A stretch of DNA of 64,000 bases from Malachius bipustulatus (lineage: Eukaryota > Arthropoda > Insecta > Coleoptera > Melyridae). The translations under genes and the position numbers were made by a program. Positions 39,301 to 51,300 of the stretch are shown one piece after another. The notes under the pieces are model-generated. The model had not been told where the DNA came from and made no database searches. It saw nothing but the letters and a program-made list of their open reading frames with translations. The stretch is from positions 4,154,001 to 4,218,000 of the forward strand of contig OU342635.1 of the NCBI GenBank assembly GCA_910589415.1, in the 5' to 3' direction. Each line of letters begins with the position of its first letter. The stretch's first letter is position 1.

Positions 39301-42300
39301 GCGTTTAAAATTCTCCCTTTGTGAATTCCCCAATCAATATGTAGAAAAACAGAGTCTCAGGTAAATTTATCTCAATTCGACGTAGATTAGGTCAAAAATT
39401 TTATTTCCTTAACCCTTAACCTAAATCACGTAAAATTTAGTTCTAATTTACGTACCAAAGACCAAAATGTGAGTAAAAATTTCGTTAATTTGTCGATTAA
39501 TTTGTGAATTTTACCTATGAAATTAAATTTACGTTAAATTGCTTCCGATTTACGTATATATGAATTTAAAACCAATTTACGTAAAATTTACGTCTAATTT
39601 ACGTACCAAATACCGAAGGAAGTAGAATTTACGTAAATTCGTCGGGAAATTAGGGAAATTGACCTAAGTATGAAGTTAAATCCAATTTATGTCAAATTTA
39701 CTTCTAATTTACGTACCAAATACCAAAGTGAGAGTAGAATTTACGTAAATTCGTCGAGTAAGTAGGGAAATTTACCTAAGCTTGAAGTTAAACCCAATAT
39801 TACGTACAATTTACTTCTAATTTACGTACCAAATACCGAAGGAAGTAGAATTTACGTAAATTCATCGGGAAATTAGATAAATTGACCTAAGTATGAAGTT
39901 AAACCCAATTGACGTAAAATTTACTTCTAATTTACGTACCAAATCCCAAAGTTAGAGTAGAATTTACGTAAATTGGTCAGGAAATTAGGGAAATTTACCT
40001 AAGCTTGAAGTTAAACCCAATATTACGTAAAATTTACTTCCAATTTACGTACCAAAGATAAAAGTAAGAGTAGATATTACTCCAATTTGTCCCAAACCAA
40101 TTTACTTATTTGTTAGAGGTTTTATAAGTAAAAAATTGTCTAATAGCTTGTTTCATAAAATCCTTGAAAGTCAAATAAAGTAGTACGAAAGTTAAGTAAA
40201 ATATAAGTAGTTTTGAGTAAATAGGAGAGAGATTCGCAACCTTAATTTTGCTACTTGCGTGTTTCAACATCATCAGTGAAGACAACAGTTATGTAATTAA
40301 AAATTTTTTTTTTTTTTATTTCAGATGGAGCGGCTGGTGCGAGAAATGCAAGATACGGACCATGGGGGCGTGCCCGTCAGAAGCCAGAAACTTTTTCTAA
40401 CATCTGTACCTGCTGCCTTCATGGGTAAGTGATCCTTTGAATTAGTAAAATTCCAGAACTCTTGAAACCGCTGCTGGTCACCAATTTTTACATTTCCTGG
40501 TTGTTTAATTTTTGATTTTCTGATAACTACCCAGGCACTTCTGGTAGATAACCGTGTAATGTCTGAAGAGGTAGGTAGGTACGCAGATAAGGATGGTTTG
40601 AATAAGGGATGTATAATTGCTGCTTGTAGAACTTGTTGTTTGCAGAAGAACCCTTTCATGATCCTTCATTAGTATGAAAGCATTGAATAGGCAATTTTCG
40701 ATACGCCGACTATACCTTACTGTGTACTTATCCCAACTTGATAGCGTAGAATGTTTGGAGCTGGAACTTAAAAAGGTCTTCACCTCTGCACCCCACTTTA
40801 TTCACTCCCGTTTCTCTTGCTTGGTGACGTTCTACGGTCCCTTCGGTTTTACCCGGTTTTACGATATAAAGGAGCTAGGAATGATATTATTAGTGTTTGT
40901 TTTGTAGTAATGGGAATGACCAAAGCAAATATGATTATTTACTCGCCAGCGCAAGCATTTCTGAAATATTAAGGACGCCGTTAAACAAGGAAAAATCCAT
41001 GAAAAAAATTAATTTGTCAAGTTCGTATGGGGGTGCATTAGTTTGGTTTACGTTTTCTTCCTAGAGTTCAGCTCAAGATATAGAAATGCAAGAAAGGCGC
41101 CTAGGTCTACCTTTTCGTGTATTTCAGTGACAATTTTCTTAGGGATTTTCTTTACTTCACGGACGATCCGGTAGATTACCCTTCTTTTGTGTGGCAAACT
41201 AGGTAACGGCTATAAAACCGGGACTGATGTGATAAAAAAATATTTCGACGTGTCCATAAATTACAGCCAAAATTTATGTCCTCGACCTTAAGGTGTTTAT
41301 AATAGGTACATCTTGTTTCCCGATAATGTATTGCTCTTTAAACTGAAATGATGCAACGCTGTCACGGTAAATTAATCTATGAACTTGCTAGCAGGGGATC
41401 CATGTAAAATTACATGGAAGCATATATAAATAACGTCACGTGGAGGTGAAAATCATTCTCGAGAATGAACTCGGCATCGCATAGAATTTTCCCTTATGAA
41501 AAGTTTTCAAATAAGGAGGTTCTGTTATAGTTAAAGTTCATACACATTCGTTCCCTAAAAGTCAACCCCAGGAATCCGCTTTTAGTTTACCTACCTCTTT
41601 CCCTTACATTTCTCTCAGTAACACTGTGTGGTCTCCATAACTGTGAAAATCTGTTTGTTTTCGGACGATTTGTTGCTTTATGTTTAAGGAAGATTTATGG
41701 AAAGTCTTCCACAAGAGTTGTTTTTTAGTACCTATCGAGTCCTGATTTAGTTTCAAGGTATATTTTATTTTTTCGCTAGTTTTTCATTGAATTTTTCTCA
41801 ATTTCATCATCACTGTAGGAGGTTTTGTTTGAATTGAATTGAATTTGGACGTGCACTTAAATTCATCAGTAAAACCTAATGGAATCAATTAGTGAGGGGA
41901 TCATGGAACAATGGGTTATTTATCGTTTGGTCATTCTCGATGGAATTATGAGATGTTCCATTAGTCAAATTATAAAAGAAGGAAAAATTTGTTCCATTAT
42001 GGGGCGTCCATTAATTACACGAGGCCTTTTTAGTAATTTTCTCACCACCTCTCCCCCTATGGTGAGATTTTTCAAAAAAGATTCGCGATAAATATTATTG
42101 TGCAAGTTTTGGCTATATTTTATTGAAGAAACGTGTTTTACTGAATTTAGACCCGTTTTTCTCGCAATTCTACTCTTTTTCTTGAGGAAAAAAAATGTTG
42201 GCTACACTGTGCGCAGCTTTGCGGCATTTGCAAAATCACGATAAATATTATTGTGCAAGATTTGCCTATAATTTAATGAAGAAACGTGTTTTACTGAATT

Positions 42301-45300
42301 TAGACCCGTTTTTCTCGCAATTCTACTTTTTTCTTGAGGAAAAAAAATGTTGGCTACACTGTGCCACTTTGCGGCATTTGCAAAATCGCGATAAATATTA
42401 TTGTGTAAGATTTGGCTAAAATTTAATGAAGAAACGTGTTTTACTGAATTTAGACCAGTTTTTCTCGCTATTCTACTCTTTTTCTTGAAGAAAAAAAACG
42501 TTGGCTACACTGTGCGCAGCTTTGCGGCATTTGCAAAATCGCGATAAATATTATTGTGTAAGCTTTGGCTAAAATTTAGTGAAAAAACGTGTTTTACTGA
42601 ATTTAGACCCGTTTTTCTCGCAATTCTACTCTTTTTCTTGAGGAAAAAAAATGTTGGCTACACTGTGCAGCTTTGCGGCATTTGCAAAATCGCGATAAAT
42701 ATTATTGTGTAAGCTTTGGCTAAAATTTAGTGAAGAAACGTGTTTTACTGAATTTAGACCCGTTTTTCTCGCAATTCTACTCTTTTTCTTGAGGAAAAAA
42801 AATGTTGGCTACACTGTGCGCAGCTTTGCGGCATTTGCAAAATCGCGATAAATATTATTGTGTAAGCTTTGGCTAAAATTTAGTGAAGAAACGTGTTTTA
42901 CTGAATTTAGACCCGTTTTTCTCGCAATTCTACTCTTTTTCTTGAGGAAAAAAATGTTGGCTACACTGTGCAGCTTTGCGGCATTTGCAAAATCGCGATA
43001 AATATTATTGTGTAAGCTTTGGCTAAAATTTAGTGAAGAAACGTGTTTTACTGAATTTAGACCCGTTTTTCTCGCAATTCTACTCTTTTTCTTGAGGAAA
43101 AAAAATGTTGGCTACACTGTGCAGCTTTGCGGCATTTGCAAAATCGCGATAAATATTATTGTGTAAGCTTTGCCTATAATTTAATGAAGAAACGTGTTTT
43201 ACTGAATTTAGACCCGTTTTTCTCGCAATTCTACTCTTTTTCTTGTGGAAAAAAAATGTTGGCTACACTGTGCCACTTTGCGGCATTTGCAAAATCGCGA
43301 TAAATATTATTGTGTAAGCTTTGGCTAAAATTTAGTGAAAAAACGTGTTTTACTGAATTTAGACCCGTTTTTCTCGCAATTATACTCTTTTTCTTGAGGA
43401 AAAAAAATGTTGGCTACACTGTGCAGCTTTGCGGCATTTGCAAAATCGCGATAAATATTATTGTGTAAGCTTTGGCTAAAATTTAGTGAAAAAACGTGTT
43501 TTACTGAATTTAGACCCGTTTTTCTCGCAATTCTACTCTTTTTCTTGAGGAAAAAAAATGTTGGCTACACTGTGCAGCTTTGCGGCATTTGCAAAATCGC
43601 GATAAATATTATTGTGTAAGCTTTGGCTAAAATTTAGTGAAAAAACGTGTTTTACTGAATTTAGACCAGTTTTTCTCGCTATTCTACTCTTTTTCTTGAA
43701 GAAAAAAAATGTTGGCTACACTGTGCGCAGCTTTGCGGCATTTGCAAAATCGCGATAAATATTATTGTGTAAGCTTTGGCTAAAATTTAGTGAAAAAACG
43801 TGTTTTACTGAATTTAGACCCGTTTTTCTCGCAATTCTACTCTTTTTCTTGAGGAAAAAAAATGTTGGCTACACTGTGCAGCTTTGCGGCATTTGCAAAA
43901 TCGCGATAAATATTATTGTGTAAGCTTTGGCTAAAATTTAGTGAAAAAACGTGTTTTACTGAATTTAGACCCGTTTTTCTCGCAATTCTACTCTTTTTCT
44001 TGAGGAAAAAAAAAGTTGGCTACACTGTGCAGCTTTGCGGCATTTGCAAAATCACGATAAATATTATTGTGTAAGATTTGGCTATATTTTAGAGAAAAAA
44101 CGGATTTTACTGAATTTTTTGGCTTGATCCTAAACCCCCCCCCGAACGTCCCACGTTATTGATGGACGCTTCATTACTCAATTATTCATTCCAAAATAAA
44201 GTATCTTTGGCACCGTTTGCAACCGATGGATCAACCGGTGAATAAAAGAACATGCGCATTTAACAATTACCGTACACAATCTTTAGCAAAAAAATCGATT
44301 TTTATCCCGAACATTAAGACGGAACTCCGGGATTTGTAACAGGAAGTGACGTCTCTGTTAGTAACGGTACGACAAATATAATAACGCCCTTGTATTGCAT
44401 TGTATTGTAATTACTGAGGGGATTCATTCACTGCGTTATTAGAGATCTATTGTATCCCCTCTACTGTGTTTTCCGTGGTATAGAATCCCATTACACCCTC
44501 TCCAAGATGATCAAGATCAGGTAAATCCCCTGCCTCCAGCTAGTGTAAACCCAGAGCGTTTCTTCTTTTGAGTCCTAACGCGTCCAGTTTAGCAGCAGGT
44601 GGTTTCTTCAAAAGTTTCAGACTCCATTCTCTTGTATGCCTAACTTCCTCAGGTGTTCTTTCATCTTACAATGTCCCGTCGGTGTTCTGAGACGCTCCCT
44701 CCTAAGGTTGAGGAGAATCTTCTCTCGGTTGAAGTTCCCGTGGAGCTCTTTCGCTTATCTCAACCCTTGGAGGTTTCTCCAATGGATTTCTTCTAGTTTA
44801 CTTAAAAATCTCCTTATTTAAAACTCTGTGGAAATGATATGTATAAAAAACGAAAAACTGAAAAGGAATTTTTGAAGTTATGGTATAAAAACCTCTACAA
44901 AAGAATCCCCCAAATCAACCCTCCACCATCCCCGCTCTCGCATTTAGTTTTTTACATTTATTTTAAGCCCCTATACCATTTCCACTCATATGTATTAGAA
45001 GTCCAGGCAACAATTTATTTTTCTTTATGTGTAATTTGGTTATACTACAACTGTTTTTTGTTACGTATCTACCTCTGTTTTTCATTAATTAACATCGTCA
45101 TAATTCCCTGGATACCTACATCGACATAAAAAATATTATTTGCCTCTGGGAATTTTAAAACATCCCCTAATATGTATATTAATACAGTGCTGAGACTTTT
45201 AATCCGAGTTGCTGATTACCTTTTAATTAATAATTTCAAAGTTTTTATTATTCCCGCTTAAGTGAGTTACGTTTTTACGAGAGGATTAACAGAATGTTAA

Positions 45301-48300
45301 GCCAATTGGGCTATAAAGTACCTGCTTTTATGTCCTCTATCAAACATCAGCTTCTCTCATCGGATTTCAGTGCCTGGTGGGCAGATTTAATTTGGATCTA
45401 TCAAAGTATGGTTAAAAAAATTAACCAGGTCTAAAGTGATATGTTTCCTTGAAAAAAGTCTGCCATTAAATATACTCCCTGAATGTAGGAACTTCAGTGA
45501 TAAGGGGGATGATTACTATCGGAATCTCAGTCATTGCTTTTCACCCCCATGACTGATTTCATGACGTGTGACAAGTTGCATCGACTTGGCGAAGCACCAA
45601 GTAATCTGCGTCAGCTACAACCCTGGAATAATAATATACTCTTCTTATAGCCATGCTTTCTCCATGTTATTTCATTTTCCATTCTATTTTATTTCATGCA
45701 ATATAGAGAGAGCTATTTTGATATTACCTACTTATAAGAATTACTGTATTGGTTAAACACAAACACAGTGTATCCCAGATTTTTTGGTGCATGTACTGGG
45801 ATCTTCGCTGCTTTAGGGAATACGAGAACGTTTAAATGGGAAAGTTTTATAGAATTTTATGACGTACCTACCTGAAGTGAGGGGATATTTTGAAAATTCT
45901 ACGTCTGAAGCAATTTTCCATCGTTCCATAAATTTACCCCAAGACTGATGATGGTCTTATTACGAATGTGTTATAACGGCTTGGATAAATCACTCTCTGG
46001 ATTCTAGTGCAATTTAGATTTTATTCATGGTAGAAGTTCTAAAGATTTGGATTATACTCGAGAGAAGCGAGATCGTTATTCAACTCTTACATTATCCTGA
46101 TGGGGCCTTTTCATCTCCCCAAGTCAATATAGATTTCAGACAAATGATAAGCTCAGCGGTGCAACTGCTGCAGATTTATGAAGTTAAAATTGTTCATTTG
46201 ATCTATCACCGCTATTATAATAGGTCGCCTGTTATTTTCATGCTTAATTCAATGAAAAGCTTTTGTTGCGAATGATAATAAAATTCAAGACGTCAAAGGT
46301 TACAAAAAATATTGATTATCTTGGATATTTTTCCATCGTTGTATTCACTCAGCCCCCAGATTTCCAACGGTGTGATACACAAAGAGAATGGTAACTTGAA
46401 AGCATCCAGCTCACGATAAAGATTCCATGAACAAGTAAAATCCAAGGTTTCTTTATTATCTCTAGCCCAGCAACAGCCCGTCTATAGTGGACTCAATGGT
46501 TAGCCAACCATTGAAACTCTCTACCATAAACCATGATAATGAAATCAGTTTCTGCACTACCTCTTCAGTTTAGCTAAATCTCCTCGTACAAAAGTGAGCC
46601 GACGAACTCTTGGAGCCGTTCCAATTATGTGAGTGAGACGCAAACAAGATAATGAAGTGTTATGACCAGAAAAATGTACCTGACAAAGCTGTAAACTTCC
46701 ACTTATTTCCACAGTATTGAATCCGTGTATGATTTTTAATTTAATTTCCAGGTTACGACTTAATTGAGTGGTTAATGGAGAGACTCGGCATTGAAGAATC
46801 CGGTATGTATCTAATTAATTTTCGCATGCAACACTTGAATTTTTTTATTTTTCCTATTCCAGAGGCGCTCAGCATAGCCAACCAATTATGTCAGTATGGC
46901 TACTTTTTTCCTGTAACAGATTCAAAAAACTTGGTTGTGAAAGACGATAGTTCACTATATAGATTTCAAGTAAGTATACATACTGTTTATTCGCATTCTG
47001 TTGATTTACAAACATTTGCTTGCATAGGGCACCTGTATTACCGACATTGACGCTTGACCGTGTCGGTAATACAGGTACCTGGCACCATCTTTTGGTAGTC
47101 CTAATTTTCATGAACAGCAGCATTTTTTTTTGAATGGACTGTTGAGTAGAGAACCCAAAAATAAAAAAAATATTAAAGTACACTCTGCGGGAAAGAGTCC
47201 AAGCAAAAAAACTATTTTAAAAAGAAAAACTTAAATGATTGTCAATGATTTTTTGACGTATCTATTCTGGATTTAACATATTTCTTCTCTCTTATCCACT
47301 TCAATAATAATGATCTCTGTCCACTCAGGTTCCATACTACTGGCCTTGGCAAAACCGACCACCTGATAATGTGGAATACGCCATCTACCTGGCTAAGAGG
47401 ACACTACGAAACAAGCAGAGGCATGGACTGGAGGAATACGAGCTAGAAACGTTAAGCAACTTGAAGAAAAATCTCGCCAACAAATGGGAATTTATTACTA
47501 TGCAAGCGGAAGGACAGGTTGGTGCAAACCCCACACTTTTACAATTTTATTTATCGTTTTTAGAAAACCCATTTCGAGAATGTTCCAATTGTGAGATTTC
47601 TTTTCGTCTAAGATACGGCCGAAATAAATCACCGCTATAAAAGTATTATTTGCCTAAGGATATATTTTTGGGTATTTCAGGTAAAACTAGCCAAAGGACT
47701 AAAGAAAGGCGATAAGGTGATAGCGGATTCACAAGAGAGGGCCTACTGGCGGGTTCATCGGCCTCCCCCCGGATTCGTTAGCTCCCTGGAGCAATGCCCG
47801 GTGCCCACTAGGTGTTGGAATGGCGCTAGACATAGGAAGAGAGCTGTTGAAGACTGCAAGAGGGAGGTAAGTGAATCATTGAAATTTTTTTTTAATAATT
47901 ATAATTATTTGTTAGTTGTCGTCTGAACTCCACAAGTTATGCGTGTAGTTTCGGTCCATCGAACATAATTCTTCTTGAAAAAGTTGTCACAAGTGAGAAA
48001 TTGCTTTTGTGCACTTGTTACATACTATACTTTTCCTTTGAGCGCAAGGGATAAGATTTTTTTTATGTAACTTTCGAGAAGATATGGCAGATTAATTGAT
48101 GCAAAGTGGGAAGACCATTAAGAAATAGAAGAAGAAGAAGATCATTCAACGTACCAATAAACAGTGATTTTGCCCTTTTACTTTTCTAATAATAATTATT
48201 CTACTTGCATGGGAAACCTCCTATTTTGGGTACAAAAACCGTTTTCGAGAAAAACGACCAATTAGGACGGAATACTCGTTTTGGATATTTCAAAACATGT

Positions 48301-51300
48301 CTCGGAAAAAGGGCAAAATATATCTCGCAACCCTAAAATCTCCACCACTGGCATATGAAGAAAATTCTGCACAAAACAAAAATACAAAACAATAAATAAA
48401 AACAAAATAAAAAATTTCCGAAGTCTTCAAAAAACTGGGAACATATTTTTTTGACACCCTGTATGTCAAAAGCGTTGCATCATCGGGCACACGTTAATGG
48501 GATATAATATGTTGTGTAATGAGAATCTTAACAGTGTCGTAATTTGTTTTATTACAACACGGTCTTATAAATAAACCACAGAGTCAAGAATAGCGGCTAT
48601 GGTAGAAGAATTATGTAGGTAGGTATACTCGATGTATCGAACATTGTGAAGTTATTAATCTCATGAGAGAACACGACGTGCAAAATTCACAAACCTGTTA
48701 TTATCGAAATGAGTGTCACACGCAATATTATCTGTTTGTTTAATAATTTCCATTAAACTGCATCATAGTTCCTGAAATTTTTCAAAATACAAAAAAAAAT
48801 CAATTAATTCAATAATATTTTTGATTTATTGATATACAGACGATGTTATTATTATTGACGTTTATTGTTGAAAGAAATCTTTGAATATAAAACATCAAGA
48901 AGAACTATAATGCTAAATCGCGATTCTTGTGAACGCGGTTGAAACTGTAATTTTGAAAAATCTAATAAAACTTCTTCTTGTTTAGACTTTCACAATTCAA
49001 TTCACAATTCAAAAATATTGAATGATGATTTCCTCTTAAATTTAGATTAAAATTTGCTTCTCGTTAGTCGCTTCGCTACTTCGCTAATGATACTGAGCTG
49101 TTATTTAATCAGCAACTTAGCCGCTTGAATTATACCTCCTTCCATACTTTCTCCTATCAGCATTCACATTATGGTTATTAACTTGCCATTACGCGGTGTT
49201 GCCTGCGGGCCTAGCGGTAAAAATAACAGCCTGTAAAAATATATCTTGAATTAAGAACAACACTAATTACTTTGTATATTTGTAGAAGAACAGTAGGTAC
49301 CTATAAGCATAAGAACGGAAATTGTAGGAAATACAAAACATTCTCATTAATTTTAAAGCGCCCAATTTCATTCCAGAATTTCATCCTAATCGTGGTTTAC
49401 ATTATAAGAAATAAAGGACACTTTTTAGGACAGTTAAAAAGGTCGTTTGGAAAACGTTGCGATCCGGCATTTAGCGAAAATGGTGCCTTCTAGACTCCGC
49501 GATAAGAAAGAACGGTCGATAAAAAACCGATGCATCGTCCTTAAAAGATCATCGTCCTTAGATAGAGCTACGATTCGTGCTCTAATAGAAGTCAAGAAAT
49601 TACAATATTCGGTCTAAATATATCTAATTTACATAAACAATAAAAAATTTTATAAAAACTTTTACTAGGTATATCACTGGAGCAAGTAAAAACGTAATTT
49701 AGGCAGGTTTAAAAAAAACTTGTCTGAAATAGCATCTATCAAACTGTAAACTATGGGGGGCTATTCTCGAGTTCGATTCCTCCGAGAAAACCGGTCAAGC
49801 TAGAGTACCTGCATTACCGACTGTCAAATTAACTTAAAAAAAAACCGTCAGTTTTTTCACGCGCCACTCAGCGCACGCAGTTATGGTTGCAGAAAACAAG
49901 GCGCACAAAATTGCAATACACGAAAGTTTGTCAGGTAGGTTCAATTACTACACCTTGATGAACCTTATTTTAAAAAATATTGGATGGGAAGTTCTTATTT
50001 AGATCACTCTTTTGTCTGTCAAGGCCATTTTTCTCTTAAACTGCTTTTTTTTACAGATTTTGTTTTTTTTTCTACAGATTTTGCTTTTTACATTTGCTAC
50101 GCACGCCTGTGACCAAATGTGTCAAAAATATGACATCCAGCTGTTCAAACATCTCCGTTTCAAGTTTGCTGTTTGAAAGGGAACGATCTCCGATGATCGT
50201 TCTATTCCAACGAACTCGAGAATAGCCCCCCAGGAATCTTCAAGTTTACAGTTTTACAAATCGGACATGATTGTAGTAAAATTGAAGATTTCAGACATTA
50301 ATTTTTTATCGAAGGCCTGCCTATACAGGGTGTCCCAGCTTATTCGAAGCGGTCTCTGTAGGCCAAACGATGGACTTTTTCAAAAAACTTTTTGAAAATT
50401 CAAGTACAGGATCACAATGGCCATAATTTAAAATTATTTTATAGTATACAGAGTGTCCCATATGACAGTGGCATATCAAAGTTATGTTTTTTTAAATGGA
50501 ATGCTCCTATGTTATTGCATTTTTAGATTGTCTGAGAAGAGAAAATAAGATTGACTTTTACAGTTGGTGTTTAAATTCAGAAGTTTTTGAGTTATAAACA
50601 AGTGAAAATCGTCATTTTTCAAGTTCAAAGCCCTGTACAACGAAAACGGTTGAAGATAGAGAAAAACGGCTTACATGTCCCTATTTTACTTTTTCATGTA
50701 CTATCCTATCATGTAGATGAAATGTTTATAAAGGGTGATAAAAAATTTGAAAAATTCTGAGATTTCTCCACGCGTCGCCAAATAAAAAAATCAAGGAAAG
50801 TAAAAATTTTTCTATACCATAGGATAGTACATAAAAAGTTTAAATAGGGACATGTAAGCCGTTTTTCTCTATCTTGAACCGTTTTCATTGTACAGGGCCT
50901 TGAACTTGAAAAATGACGATTTTCACTTGTTTATAACTCAAAAACTTCTGAACTTAAACACCAACTGTAAAAGCCAATCTTATTTTCTCTTCTCAAATAA
51001 TCTAAAAATGCAATAACATAGGAGCATTCCATTTAAAAAAACACAACTTTGATATGCCACTGTTATATGGGACACTCTGTATACTCCAAAATAATTTTAA
51101 ATTATGGCCATTGTGATCCTGTACTTGAATTTGCAAAAAATTTTTGGAAAAAAACAATCGTTTGGCCTACAGAGACCGCTTCGAATAAGCTGGGACACCC
51201 TGTATTCCAAGAAAATATTATAAAGACGCAACTTAAAACAATTTCTAAAATGGGAAACCCTGTATATTACTGCTTTCTCATATTTTTTTTTTTTGATTTA

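Noticed and set aside
42195..42419. 74-residue frame with internally repeated sequence
   Set aside because: It is one and a half satellite units; the 151-153-bp period is not kept in frame across the array.
49766..49782. gttcgattcc, a pol III B-box-like word
   Set aside because: It overlaps the TIR end of the 477-bp element and no A box or tRNA fold is nearby.
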